From positions 2,264,752 through 2,328,751 of the forward strand of contig OZ007518.1 of assembly GCA_963931865.1 (NCBI GenBank): DNA of 64,000 nucleotides, in the 5' to 3' direction. Each line of letters starts with the position of its first letter. Position 1 is the stretch's first letter. This document shows positions 13,101 to 22,135 of the stretch, piece after piece. The position numbers and the translations under genes were made by a program. The notes beneath the pieces were generated by a model. It made no database searches. It had not been told where the DNA came from and saw nothing but the letters and a program-made list of their open reading frames with translations. This DNA is from Axinella damicornis. Lineage: Eukaryota > Porifera > Demospongiae > Axinellida > Axinellidae.

Positions 13101-16100
13101 TACCTTGCAGCAGCTTCCTTCCTAGGTGTTCCTGACCAGGAATTGTATCGAGGGTGTCGCACAGCTTGAACAATCGATTTGGAGGACAGTAATCATCAAA
13201 CAGTCCTCGTAAAATGATGGTGCTCTGAGCGTATCTTGAGTAAGACTCTGCCTTTTCCTTTTTCTCTTCAGTTATAAGAAACTTGTCTAGGAGTTTAGGT
13301 AGAAGTAGGCTGGGGTCCAGGTACTGCCAGAGGAGGGAGTAGTTGCTGCTAATAACCATAGCACTTCTCAGTCGAAGCTCATGCTCTGGAAGAGCTTCAA
13401 CATCATCCTTGTGCTCATCACCGCTAGCGCTGGAGTCTATAGAAAGAAGTAAAGATTGGAATCATTTCACGTGCAGAAATGGAAGAATTTCCCAGTGAGA
13501 CAAATGCCGTCAGAGTATAATATACTCTAGTACTAATTAGGCATTCTCTTTCAATGGTGGATATAGGGGAGGTTCGGTTAGTCCACATGAACCTTATTTG
13601 TATGAACCTTCCTCCTCAAACCCTCCAAACTATTTGTTTTGATCATTATGATTCACCCGCACTTGAACTGGAAGTGAGAGACAAAGTCGACTGTGGTGTC
13701 TGAGAAATGTGGAATGGCCAGTGAGACTTGAGGAGTTACATAGCTTAAGATTTAAGGCCACGGGGCAGCCATTGTACAATGGTCATCTAGGAAGTCTAAG
13801 GGCATCTTCCACCGTCTATACACGCACACATTACACTGAGATACTCTGAACTGGAATTACCCAATTCTAAAGTGTATCCTATGTATGGGCGTAATAGAAG
13901 TATAAGTGTCAGCAAGTTCAGCTGAGGCATCACATTAGTTAGTTAACTCTGTGAATGCGAATCAGACCAATAAACTTGTGAGTTGTTATCTGACAACAGT
14001 GAGTGTAATGTTGAATGGAATGGCAGGACAGTAGCTCCTTATGTTGCATTTCTTTCCATAGTACATGTAGCAGCTCAGGAATTAGAGTCAAAGGTGGAGC
14101 AGCCAAAGCAGGATTAGCTGGAGTGAATCCAGTGCCTGTGTATGCTGCTGATTTGAGCATGAGAAATAAGCTTATCAAATACAACTAGAACAGAGTATAT
14201 GTATATACGCCGCCTACCTTCAGAAAGTTCAGGTGTTTGGAAGTTTCCCTCATCACCGCCTCCAGGCTGTTAAATAGAGAGGTTAGCTAGTTATTTGGAA
14301 TCCCTGTTTCAAATTACAAGTAGCTTCCCAACATCTAGCAAGCATGTGGAAGTTCAGATAACCCTTGAAATAGGAGCATTGGAACTGGTGTAGGAAGTGA
14401 TTCAAGAGTGGAGGCAGGTCGTGCGAGAATGAGATTACGTGGCTCCCACTCACCCTTCCTCCATTTGGGTCCTTCACTTTGCTGACATTCTCCAGCTCCT
14501 CTTCATGCAGTGTATGCTCAGCTGCTTGTGGCCCCTCCACATCCGGATTACTCTGCATGTTGTAAGATAATATGTGTATTCATTTTCAACACCCATGCAG
14601 GTACTATTAGTGTGCCACACTTGAATCCCAGGTTATCAAAGAATGTGAAAACAGTTCAAGTAGTAAAGACGAAAGAATATCTAGAAATACTGAAGAGGGG
14701 ACTGTCAGCCAAAAGTCAAGCACCATGCAAGCTATGTAACATCTGTTGCTGAAGAGTTGTAGGTGAGTGTACCATCCGGCCATTCTGCTTTCAGCTCTTT
14801 CGCCTGACCTAAATTCTGAATTTTCTTCTGCATTTTTAGCTTTCAGGTTATCTACATGGACTGAACATCTCTTACAGGCACATTTGCAAATCCATTCTCT
14901 TCTGATAACCTGAAACCTGATTTCTAAAATATTTTGTCCAGATTTCAGCTTTCAGCCCTTCAACTCTTTTGCAGCCTTAAATTGGTGTCCCAGACTCCAG
15001 AATCTGAGAAATGGGTGCATCCAGAACCCATTCCAATACCATTTCTCAATCTGTGTATTCCTGCACGGCCATATCTCACACCTGGTCAGTGTACAATTCG
15101 TTCAATGCAATTTCAACTTGCTTACTAAATGACAATAGTATTCCAGCCATATTATTTCATTGTGCGACCAAAATGAAATTTGATAATTGAATCGATTTTC
15201 AACTTTTATGTCACTGTTACCTTGGAAATGCATTCGTTATAGTGTAATTACCTATAGCTGGCAGCCATGCATGTAAAACTTACAATACAGTTTAGTGCAG
15301 GTGATAGCTATGACAAGCGGGTGCTGTAGTATGGATTCTACCACAGTGCGTGAGCGATCCTTTGATGTACCACAGAGGATAAATCCGTTGTCCTCCGTGA
15401 TGACGTAATCGAACCACGCTGTGCTGAGAATCAGAGTTGTAGCTGTCTAGCAGCTGGATCCAGCTAACTTGACTTGGAGGCTATGTCTGTGGTAGAAGCC
15501 GGATCTACGTACTGCAGTTTTCATGAATCTTGCAAAGTGGAGACGGTAAACGCAAAATGGGTACACCATAATTCAATCAGCAAATTTGCACGCCAAGTGC
15601 ATGAAACCATTCAAGTTGATCTCTATCACTGAGAGCAGCGACCAAACTCTGTAGCTAACTGTTAGTAGAGTGTGTAACAAGAGTACTACTGGTCTGACCC
15701 TGTATGCATGTACCTGACGTTCTCCATTTACTCTCTCCAAGTTGCAAGCTTCATGAAAACTGCAGTACTCCATGAAGCAACATGCTTCTCATGTTTGATG
15801 CTTCTCATGTTTGATGTGTAATTACACAGCTGATCCATGGTGCCAACTAAGAAAATTGGGGTGGGCTCTTGCATTTATCATGATAGGTGTGAGATATGAC
15901 CGTGCAAGAAGGAATACACACCTGGACAAATTGAGAAATGGTATTGGAATGGGTTCTGGATGCACCCATTTCTATTCTGGAGCGGGGATACAAATTTAAG
16001 GCTGCAAAAGAGCTGAAAGGCTGAAAGCTGAATTCTGGACAAAATATTTAGAAATCAGGTTTCAGGCTATCAGAAGAGAATGGATTTGCAAAATGTTCCT

Positions 16101-19100
16101 GTAAGAGATGTTTCAGTCCATGTAGATAACCTGAAAGCTAAAAATGCAGTAGAAAATTCAGAATTTATGTGAGGCGAAAGAGCTGAAAGCAGAATGGCCG
16201 GATGGTACACTCACCGTTGTAGACTCAGTTTCAAACACCAGCAATTATCTCATACCTACCTGTGTCAAATTGCCTGCATCCTCATTAACATTTTTATGCA
16301 CTGGGTGTTCCTCCTTATGGACAACCGCAAGAAGGTCGCCAGTTGTTTGTACCCAGAGTGAGTTCCCATCATCAGGATCTTTCTGTGGTGAGGATAAAGC
16401 CAGTAACAACTCTAACTAATAAGCGGTGGACATCACCATGTATGTATCTGTCTACATCAGCACTATGACTACTATCAAGAGTTCATAACAATAAGAGTGT
16501 GCAACTGCCATATGGGTTCCACTACCACCATCTCCGCAGCATGACGTGGCAAACAGTGTGGTCAACATGTACATAGGCTGTGTAAACTCTGTGGTAAATC
16601 ACAATTTCACACTTAGGAGCGTGCAGCTGCTAGTACTTCACCACCAATTGATCTACGTCATACTGCCGAGATGGTGGCAATTGATATCATATGGCAGTTG
16701 CACACTCTTATTGTTATGAACTCTTGCTACTATCAATGATTACACTCCTGGTAGGGGAAAAATTGTGCAGCGTAAATAAATAATTTATTAATTAATTAAT
16801 ATAATGTTTGAGTACTTAGGATTGGCCTACAGAGATTCTGACTACACCGCCGTGATCGCTATCATATACTGACCTGAACGTAAAAAGTTGGTGCTGAAAC
16901 TCACCTTGGTGGTGGAGATATGAGCGCTTTTGTCTCGCCGTTGGCCGCCATTGCTCGAGCGCTCCATCGACTTCCGGTGGCAGTACCGTTCTTAGGAAAG
17001 GCACACGAAGATTCTGACCACACGGCCGTGATCGCTGTCGTTCACTGACGCTTATATACCGAAACTCACCGTGCTGGCTAAGTTGTGAGTGCTGTAATAA
17101 TGTCTTGTCTCCCTTTTGGTCGCCATTGCTCGCGATCGACTGAGCCACGTGGCATGTGCGTTAATTGGAACGAATTGCAATAATTAGCTTCGCTACGGCG
17201 AGGCAATCGCGGGGTTGCAACGGCTACCAGGAGTGCGGTTGCCCCTCGTAACACAGTGGTGAATATTTAGGAACTTGCAGGAGCAACTTTGGGCTTACGC
17301 TCCAGTTCAATGCAAATTTTGGAGTACGTCCATAATAAGGACCAATGCCAAAAACGTTGCTAGTAGTGGAGTATTGGGATTCTCAGCCACAGCAATATAC
17401 TATAATACTCTGTATCCAACGGCAACACAGATTCTGATTTGATTTGTCATACTCCTAATCTCCAAGAGCACAGAATTTAAAGGTTCACTCCCACCTTTCT
17501 TCCAGGGTCTGTCTCTTCCTTGATGTTCTCCTCACGGCCAAGCTCACGTGCCTGAAACCCACCTACGTTTCCATCATCAGGATCTCTCTGTTGTGAGGTA
17601 GGATCAGAAAAATGTGCCCATACTTATACAGTAGGATCAGTAACAGCATGTGAAGTAGACTTTCCATGGTTTTCTGAATTGCAAGTTATTTTCAGGCTTA
17701 GAGATGATTGCAATAACTGAATACCATGAAGGCTCAGACCAACTTTTCTCAAACTCCGACGAACTAAGGCATGGGAAATGTATGTTCTTGAATTAGACAC
17801 ACTCTTGTAAACCAGTTAAGGTATCAGTGGTTATTATAAGCGTCAGTGTGTGAAGGAGATGACATAGCATCATCACATCGTACATGTATTCTTGTTCCTA
17901 GATAGCGTACATATAAGCACATTACCATGGAAACCACAAATGTTGACACAATAGGACCAGAAAAATGTACCCATACTTGCACAGTAGGTGTGTCTACTTC
18001 AGTAACCGAACTGTGAGTTAATTTGCTCTACTTTCAGTTTTAGTGATGCAATAAATGAATACCACTCCAACCTTTCTCCAGTGGTCTTCCTTCTCATTAG
18101 TATTGTCTGGAGTGGGAGCTTCCCACTCATAGATGCATCTGTTGGCAACTGTCACTCGGAGAACTCGCTGCTCCCGGAAGTATTCAGTGCACTCCTGGGC
18201 TCGCTTTACAATGAAGTCGGTTAGGTGGGAGGGGACTGTCCAGATCATTTCAATGCATCCTTCAGCAACCCTTTTGAACAACAGTGCAGAATGTGGTAGC
18301 TTAAGTAGGTGTGCTAGTGAATCCCACATCTCCTTCACATACTGCAACATGTGCTCTGTTAGATTTTCTCCAACTTTTAATGAAAGTAAAGTGAACAACC
18401 CAGTGTTAGCTTCTGACTCTTCGTCTTGCGCGGACACAGCATCGACATGTTCCTTCATGCCTGTCACGAGGGCATACCCAGTCAGCTCTTCTTCATACTT
18501 TCTCATTTCTTCCTTTAATTCTTGATCATCACTGGCATACTCGTCGACGATGGAGTGTAGAATGTGGCAATTCTCGTAACTCAGCACGCCTCTATTGGTG
18601 AGTGCCACAAAGACATCACTGAGATTTTGTGTGGTATCCAAGACTTTGTCAACAAAATTGCTGGCATCTACCACTCTGGAGTCATTGCTGTCATCTTCTG
18701 GTGAGTAGCAATAAGCAAGAAACACTCGAAAGTTTTGCATGTCCGTAATCTTTCCTCGCAGATTGCGATCAGCAAGTGCAACCAGAGATGCAAATTTGTC
18801 TTTGATGTTTCGGATTCGAAGGTATTTTGCTGCAATGCGTGAAGCTCGATCTTTGTGTGTATGTGTCACTCCCTCTCCTGTAAAGAAGTATACCCAGTAT
18901 CAGGTTCAGACCCTACACCAGTACTAGTATCCATATCCAACTCACCAATTCTCCTGCAACTGTCTGGGGGCAGTGTGGGTGGTGGCAAGTGGTCTGCTAT
19001 TGCTACCGGACAGTCACCTAGCACTGTCAGTGGAATCCCTGGAATAATAGCAACAAGAGGTGCATCATCATTTATACCTACACACTCCGACTGGACCCAC

Positions 19101-20614
19101 ACAGAAATGTTGTTTTAGTTATCTAAAACTGAAATAGTTTAGTTTTTGGTTTTAATTAGGTAGAAGTCGCATTGTTTAGTTTAGTTTTAGTTTTAATTAC
19201 TAAATCTCAAAAGGGTTAGTAAAGGCTCATTTAGTTTTAGTAACCACCATTTTTGGGTGATTTTCATTCTAGTTTAGTTGTAGTTTTAATTAACAGGCTG
19301 AGACAGTCCTCATTTTAGTTTTAGTTTTAATTACTAAAGTGAAATATGCCATACTAAAATGCATTATAGTTTTAGTTTTAGTTAACTAAAACAACATTGC
19401 CACACAACTGCTATACTATTGCTCCATACGAACACAACCATACCTCTTTCAGTGCACATTGCTTCAGCGATGTTCCTCTTCCCAACAGTGGCCAAAGCCT
19501 TGGCTAACTTCTCATATGTTGCGTTGCTGTCCCCTCTCAGCCAAGCTCCAAACATCCTTAGTTTGCACATGTTGTTGTCTCGAGGGTACTTTCTCTCAAT
19601 CACATCCAACTCATCCCCACTGACTCCCAGCTGCAGACCCAGGAGGTACCAGTTGGGTACAGGGACGACGCTCAGATCTCGGAGGGTAGGGACCCCACCT
19701 TGTGGAGCACAGTGGATGATGAGAGATGGACACACTTTGACATAGCATCACAGTACATGTTGATCTACATTACCGCCCTCACATATGTAAGTACCTAGGC
19801 TGGGTTAGTGTTCGATTGGGGAATAATTACAGTAACAGGCAAAGTACAGTGGAATGCGGTCACCTGAGGGCCAAGTATATTTGACCTCATTAGAGAGGTG
19901 ACTGGAATATAGGTGACCTCTCTAAAGTTTCAGGCTGGAGTTTTAAGTCCAATCAGCATGCAGAGGTGCGATCGAGATGGTAGCGTGGAAAGGGCCTCTG
20001 GACTGGAGCGTTGGAACGTTCATGTATAATAGGCTCATGCACATTCATTCTGTTATACTCTCTCTCTCATGATGAAACTGCTGCCCATGTAGCTACAGAG
20101 GTGCTGTGCTGGCATCTTAAACCACAACATGCATGCTGCTTGCTCAGGCCCGCTCCACGCTGACATAAGTATCTCCCTAGTGTATTCGAGTTAGTTAGTT
20201 GGCTGCCTGCATACAGTACGTATAGGTGCAGCCACAGATACTTGTTCATAATAATATTGTTGCACATTTCTATAGTGCAGTGTACAGAGGCACACAGGCA
20301 GGCGTCTAGGGTACACAAGACCAGTAGGTGCTTACCGATGGTTGTGAAGGAGCCGGGATGTTTAGTACGGATCTTATCAGCGAGATGGTGCTCCCCCATT
20401 TGGCACAGGGCGTCTGCGGTTGTTTTCCATGTCGGTGGGTTGGTGCCTCGGAGACAACATGCTATCATTTCATCTCTGCAACGATTGCTATCATGAGGAT
20501 AGTCTTGCTGGATTGTAGCTAGGTCATGACTCTCCAAACCCAACTTGACTCCAAGGGTGTACCATTTCGTGACAGAACTTAGTGCATTTGACAACTCTTT
20601 CAGACTTGGTGGGG
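1003..20614 (-). CDS. Multi-domain death-fold / ankyrin-repeat protein (partial, runs off left edge)
   Basis: Hand-built minus-strand model with consistent phases: 20614-20336, 19698-19444, 19038-18946, 18877-18072, 17587-17495, 16382-16260, 14552-14454, 14266-14218, 13436-13104, 12401-11593, 10741-10649, 9003-8905, 5287-5189, 4094-3996, 2310-2212, 1101-1003. Order of domains: two death domains, a composite module (helical death-fold-like part plus an LKV...W sheet-like part), acidic linkers (KDPDDGN type), a CARD-like exon, a second composite module, then ankyrin repeats. Such proteins are typical of sponge and cnidarian death-domain/ANK repertoires and are thought to act as cytosolic adaptors or sensors; the function here is inferred. 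No start exon is seen upstream of 20614, and the 3' end lies left of the window. The donor at 11593 is weak (GTTTAC). Joining all ankyrin exons to one transcript is the least certain part; two genes are possible. Confidence 0.6.
2212..2310 (-). CDS. Ankyrin repeat exon, 33 codons
   Basis: Exactly 99 nt, phase 0. It encodes TGASPLYVACQNNHGEIVDC and LLIAKADVNLQ. The Asp-to-Thr change at the first position and the Cys after IVD are the main differences from its duplicate at 5189-5287. Junctions CAG and AAG|GTGGGA are intact. Confidence 0.77.
2893..2950 (-). pseudogene. Decayed ankyrin exon fragment
   Basis: The minus strand reads HLVKANADVNLQWK and then GTGGTGCC, so only the last third of an ankyrin repeat survives. 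The upstream flank (GGAATACTGTTGA) matches the flank of the fragment at 6050-6112. Both fragments therefore come from one older exon. Confidence 0.42.
3996..4094 (-). CDS. Ankyrin repeat exon, 33 codons
   Basis: Exactly 99 nt, phase 0. It encodes GTSPLYVACQENHGEIVDR and LLIAEADVNLQ. It lies 2993 bp from its duplicate at 1003-1101. The flanking intron sequence is also nearly identical, so the duplication is recent relative to the family. Confidence 0.78.
5189..5287 (-). CDS. Ankyrin repeat exon, 33 codons
   Basis: Exactly 99 nt, phase 0 (CTTCCAG | GATGGTG ... ATGAAG|GTGGGA). It reads DGASPLFVACQNNHGEIVDR and LLIAKADVNLQ, a textbook ankyrin repeat. It is the tandem-duplicated counterpart of the exon at 2212-2310, 2977 bp away. 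Confidence 0.78.
5446..5760. repeat. Insertion interrupting duplicated ankyrin-region DNA
   Basis: The duplicated intron text (GACAGTTCCTAGTCTGGGTT) stops near 5450 and resumes near 5800 with a second copy of the same phrase. Between them lies unrelated sequence starting with a hairpin-family end (AGCCTGGTTCCCAGGCCCCG). The other copies of the unit lack it. Confidence 0.4.
6050..6112 (-). pseudogene. Decayed ankyrin exon fragment
   Basis: The minus strand keeps only the second half of the repeat, GRLLEANVDVNLQRN, followed by a GGGAATG intron start. The first half is replaced by a CA-rich stretch. A sister fragment lies at 2893-2950. Confidence 0.45.
6200..6910. mobile_element. Foldback element, ~0.7 kb
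   Basis: The left arm (GCCGTCTCTATTTGGGACGG, then GGGACTGGACTGTGGGACTG) is the inverse of the right arm near 6790-6905 (repeated AGTCCAGTCC, then GAATAGAGACGGCAATG). Both arms also share ACAGAAAGTTG(C/T)GCT. No transposase is visible. Confidence 0.5.
7000..7620. other. No assignable gene; degenerate sequence
   Basis: Short open stretches occur on the plus strand (for example around 7110-7200 and 7326-7541), but all are broken by stops and none matches a family I know. It could be a decayed transposon body. I see no exon with convincing junctions. Confidence 0.3.
7625..8168. mobile_element. Foldback element bounded by AGCCTCGTTCCC-type ends
   Basis: The left end TAGCCTCGTTCCCTGGGCCA and the right end TGGCCTGGGAATGAGGCTA are inverted. 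They continue inward as CTGCCAGTATTG and CAAATACTGGCAG. A C-run sits at about 8048-8062. The ends belong to the short hairpin family seen throughout the window. Confidence 0.5.
8905..9003 (-). CDS. Ankyrin repeat exon, 33 codons
   Basis: Exactly 99 nt, phase 0, acceptor after a T-run and donor TGG|GTGAGA. It encodes IGVTPMYIACWKGN, then IVECLLRANADVNRQ. This is one complete ankyrin repeat (TP-YIAC, IV-LL, ADVN). It matches the 99-nt exons nearer the left edge in length and phase. Confidence 0.75.
9141..9184. repeat. Short hairpin element
   Basis: GTCTCGTGCCCAGACC and its inverse GGTCTGGGAACGAGAC surround an 8- to 12-nt loop. It is a small relative of the TAGTCTCGG / TAGCCTCG hairpins found elsewhere. 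Confidence 0.45.
9240..10640. other. Intron-like DNA without an assignable gene
   Basis: Scanned on both strands. It has a (TA)n stretch near 9628-9642 and no open frame with good junctions and a recognisable domain. It lies between two ankyrin-type exons and is probably intron. Confidence 0.35.
10649..10741 (-). CDS. Degenerate ankyrin-type exon
   Basis: A 93-nt phase-0 exon (CCAG | ... AGG|GTAAGT) encoding VELLEASCYGLLDPAILL and GTNVNVATR. The spacing of the EASC helix and the final N-VN turn fits an ankyrin repeat that has lost two residues. It follows composite module 2 in the same phase. Confidence 0.55.
10810..11450. repeat. Dispersed repeat, copy 1
   Basis: It starts with ACACTCCTGGTAGGGG and includes CTGAAACTCACCTTGGTGGT, ACACGGCCGTGATCGCTGTC and GAGTGCGGTTGCCCCTCGTA. 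The same block lies at 16740-17255. A shorter relative is at 180-350 and 3395-3560. The proposed stop of the death-fold gene (11425) lies inside it. Confidence 0.55.
11593..12401 (-). CDS. Composite module exon 2
   Basis: An 809-nt exon from TTTTACACAG to a proposed donor ATCAAG|GTTTAC. It contains a helical part (SETSQQFQQLKHEVIDLL, VQELFSRLAPHLNPLSPDLL, TKLAQFIEAR), then TIRISVEVDKDL, ITTAVSGLYWMP, AAFIFAGCVEQPLVLSWLTIP and a final helix. The layout repeats that of the exon at 18877-18072. Reading on to the stop at 11425 would enter a dispersed repeat (11150-11450), so the coding sequence more likely leaves by splicing; the donor is not canonical. Confidence 0.55.
13104..13436 (-). CDS. CARD-like exon
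   Basis: A 333-nt exon between TTTCTATAG and CTGCAAG|GTACAG, phase 1 in and out. After an acidic start it reads LLWQYLDPSLLLPKLLDKFL, ITEEKKEKAES, IILRGLFDDY, LFKLCDTL and HLGRKLLQ. The order (L..LDP..LL..L...G/F-ITEE, ILR.L, F.L...L, H..LG..L) fits a CARD. CARDs bind other CARDs in caspase-type assemblies. Assignment rests on this pattern alone. Confidence 0.6.
14218..17587 (-). CDS. Four small acidic linker exons with a repeated DPDDGN motif
   Basis: Exons 17587-17495, 16382-16260, 14552-14454 and 14266-14218. The first two start with RDPDDGN and KDPDDGN; the third ends with KDPNGG; the fourth has GGGDEGN. The rest is acidic and low in hydrophobic residues (EENIKEETD, HKEEHPVHKNVNED, LHEEELENVSKV). 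They look like copies of one linker exon and probably form a flexible tether between the folded modules. Three are exact multiples of three; the fourth changes to phase 1, as the next exon requires. Confidence 0.5.
15336..15510 (-). repeat. Repeat shared in inverse orientation with 32560-32740
   Basis: TCTACCACAGTGCGTGAGCG, then GATCCTTTGATGTACC and a GGATAAATC stretch, through to GTGGTAGAAGCCGGATC. The reverse complement recurs at 32560-32740. Confidence 0.5.
15505..15775. mobile_element. Nested foldback element
   Basis: TACTGCAGTTTTCATGAATC with TTGCAAAGTGGAGA at the left is mirrored by TCTCTCCAAGTTGCAAGC and TTCATGAAAACTGCAGTA at the right. It lies inside the 1454-bp element, so it is younger or was carried with it. 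Confidence 0.5.
16740..17255. repeat. Dispersed repeat, copy 2
   Basis: Same order of landmarks as 10810-11450, including ACACTCCTGGTAGGGG at the left and GAGTGCGGTTGCCCCTCGTA at the right. It lies in an intron of the death-fold gene. Confidence 0.55.
18072..18877 (-). CDS. Composite module exon 1 (death-fold-like helical part plus LKV...W part)
   Basis: An 806-nt exon (acceptor TTTACAG, donor AGAAAG|GTTGGA). The first half is helical, with LSDVFVALTNRGVLSYENCH, then an I-DEY helix and ELKEEMRKYEEEL. This resembles a DED/CARD-like bundle. The second half has LLSLKVGENLTEH, MWDSLAHLLKLP, LLFKRVAEGCIEMIWTVP and a helix up to EYFREQRV. The same order of features recurs in the exon at 12401-11593, so this is a duplicated composite unit. 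I do not recognise a named domain for the second half. Confidence 0.65.
18946..19038 (-). CDS. Short linker exon, proline rich
   Basis: A 93-nt exon in phase 1 on both sides (ATTCCAG|GG ... ATTG|GTGAGT). It encodes a hydrophobic start (GIPLTVLGDC) and a proline cluster (HLPPPTLPPD). It links the second death domain to the long composite exon. No domain is recognised; support comes from phase agreement and good junctions. Confidence 0.5.
19108..19400. mobile_element. AT-rich foldback MITE
   Basis: Ends AATGTTGTTTTAGTTA and TAACTAAAACAACATT are inverted. The inside is a TTTAGTTTTAG-type low-complexity sequence. CCACACA lies just outside both ends and may be a 7-bp target duplication. It sits in the intron after the second death domain. 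Confidence 0.55.
19444..19698 (-). CDS. Death domain 2 exon
   Basis: A 255-nt exon from acceptor CACAAG to donor GAAAGAG|GTATGG. It encodes LRDLSVVPVPNWYLLGLQLG, then a KYPRDNN turn, an M-FGAWLRGD helix and a YEKLAKALATVG helix. This matches the first death domain position by position (WY-LG, YP-D, WLRG against CLRG). Phase 1 in and out agrees with both neighbours. Death domains mediate homotypic assembly in apoptosis and NF-kB-type signalling; the partner is unknown. Confidence 0.72.
20336..20614 (-). CDS. Death domain 1 exon
   Basis: Acceptor ACCACAG and donor ATCG|GTAAGC bound a 279-nt exon entered and left in phase 1. It reads as a six-helix death domain: LKELSNAL, then W-Y-LGVKLGL, then an I-x-x-DYP segment, a W-K helix and a final LADKI helix. 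The pattern W..LG..LGL...L..I is the usual death-domain core. The next exon has the same layout, so the two are probably tandem duplicates. Upstream the intron meets a poly-C stretch and foldbacks, and I see no first exon. Confidence 0.7.
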
Positions 20615-20639
20615 CTGTGGTTAGAACAACGGGTGAAAC

Positions 20640-20690
20640 CATTATTGAAAAACACGCATCACCACAGGGTTTCATCCAGAGGGGGAAGCT

Positions 20691-20739
<49 letters not shown>

Positions 20740-21060
20740 CAACAGATGCAGATCAAACTAATAGCAAGTTACACAGCTAAGCAAACCCACATGCACAGTC
20801 GGAGCGCTGAGCTTCCCCCCCCCCCCCCCCCCCCCCCCCCCCAAAAAAAATCCTGGATGAAACCCTTCACCGGTAGGCTTGTCACGCCGTGGACAGTCCC
20901 CCCTGAAAAGCGGTCCCCCCGGACTGTCCATGGCAGAATAATCGGTCCCCCCGGACCAAACATTGCAGCCATACCTGGTCCCCCCTTGCTGTAGATGGTC
21001 CCACCCCATAGATTCATGGTCTTTGACGAGCGCTCAGCGGGGTACATACAGGTAAGGTTG
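20640..21060. repeat. Paired poly-C tracts and inverted segments
   Basis: Two C-runs (about 20694-20726 and 20815-20842) each follow GAGCTTCCC or GGAAGCTTCC and end in an A-run. Flanks CAGGGTTTCATCCAG and CTGGATGAAACCC are inverted. The block from about 20890 (GGACAGTCCCCCCTGAAAAG) recurs inverted near 21515-21610. It lies upstream of the first visible death-domain exon. Confidence 0.45.
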
Positions 21061-21484
21061 TCCAGCTTTGCTGTTCAAGTTGAGAAGAAATCAGGCCCTC
21101 CTTCCCCGTGAGTGATACTCCAAGTGACCCACGTTGGATGGTCGTTTGGGTCTGACGACGAGATTAAGTAACGAATACCAACCTCTGACAAAGATCAGTA
21201 TATTTCTGTATTTGTAGAGGCTACACAGACTACGAAGGAATGGTTTTGCAGCATTAAATTTAATGTATTATGTTTTGTGTATTATCAACCATGTGAGAAT
21301 GAGTACGAGTAGCTATCATGCATGCGTGACTTATGAATACGTTCAGGAGCGTTATAGGCTCCTGATACTATAACTTGGACTACATGGCCTCCTGATGGAC
21401 GGTGCAGACTCTCCATTCGCATCTGTTTATGCTTCCTTGCTTCATAGTTGACCCTCCGGTGAATATTTGTGACTTGGGCTAGTG

Positions 21485-21635
21485 AACAACTGGTGGGACC
21501 GATTACGGCAAGGGGGGACTGCTTACAGCGCCATGGATGGTCCCAGGCGGGACCAATTATTCTGCCGTGGACAGTCCGGGGGGACCGCTTTTGGGGGGGA
21601 CCAAGTATAGTATGACAGGCTTACACATGTCAGGC
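21485..21635. repeat. Inverse partner of the GGTCCCCCCGGAC block
   Basis: GCCGTGGACAGTCCGGGGGG, ACCGCTTTTGGGGGGGACCA and TGGTGGGACCGATTACGGCA repeat, inverted, the block at 20880-21005. The two arms suggest a foldback of about 750 bp. Confidence 0.42.
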
Positions 21636-21679
21636 GACACAAAATGTGTAATGGTTGAGCAGTCGGGTTCCCAGACCTT

Positions 21680-21905
21680 TCCTAAGGTAACGGAGGGGGT
21701 TTCTGGACAGCAGGGGATTTCCGGACACGGCCCCAGCTTTCGCTATCTAGGAGCAGTTTTTGCTAACAACTGCACAGCGTTGGAAAGTTCGAAGGTAGGG
21801 TATGCATGCGCACTTACCGAAGAACTGCTAATGGAGCGAACGCAAGGGACATGAATGCCCTGTCCAGAATTCAAAGACTGTCCGGAAATCCCCTCCGTTA
21901 CCTTA
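21680..21905. mobile_element. Foldback MITE
   Basis: Left AAGGTAACGGAGGGG with GGGATTTCCGGACA and right TGTCCGGAAATCCCC with TCCGTTACCTT are inverted. Confidence 0.5.
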
Positions 21906-21944
21906 CATACTACAGCAGACCAGTGTCATAAAATTTTGGGGAAC

Positions 21945-22135
21945 CCGTGAAAATGGGGACCCCTTTAGGAAACGACGTGGATATTGGTCCGGCAGGAAGT
22001 ACATACTTTAGGTATAGGTACCGGAAACGCGTGCGCATCTAGAAACGACCCTGGCCCTAGTATTCCCTAACCCATAGCCCTACTTCCTGCCGGACCAATA
22101 TCCACTTCGTTTGGGAAAATGGGGACCCTTCACCA
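21945..22135. mobile_element. Foldback MITE
   Basis: Left GAAAATGGGGACCCCT with GTGGATATTGGTCCGGCAGG and right CCTGCCGGACCAATATCCAC with AAAATGGGGACCC. The inner arms are inverted and the outer AAAATGGGGACCC is direct. Confidence 0.48.

Larger units (their letters stand above)
14762..16215. mobile_element. Long-terminal-inverted-repeat DNA element, 1454 bp, with 6-bp target duplication
   Basis: Both ends are long inverted repeats of roughly 325 bp: GGTGAGTGTACCATCCGGCC at the left, its inverse at 16196-16215. The flanks are GTTGTA at 14756-14761 and again at 16216-16221, a target-site duplication. The inside holds two other repeats (15336-15510 and a foldback at about 15505-15775) but no transposase. 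It is a non-autonomous element in an intron of the death-fold gene. Confidence 0.72.

Noticed and set aside
20545..20994. Frame with poly-Pro runs
   Set aside because: Translation of two poly-C tracts opposite the death-domain exon.
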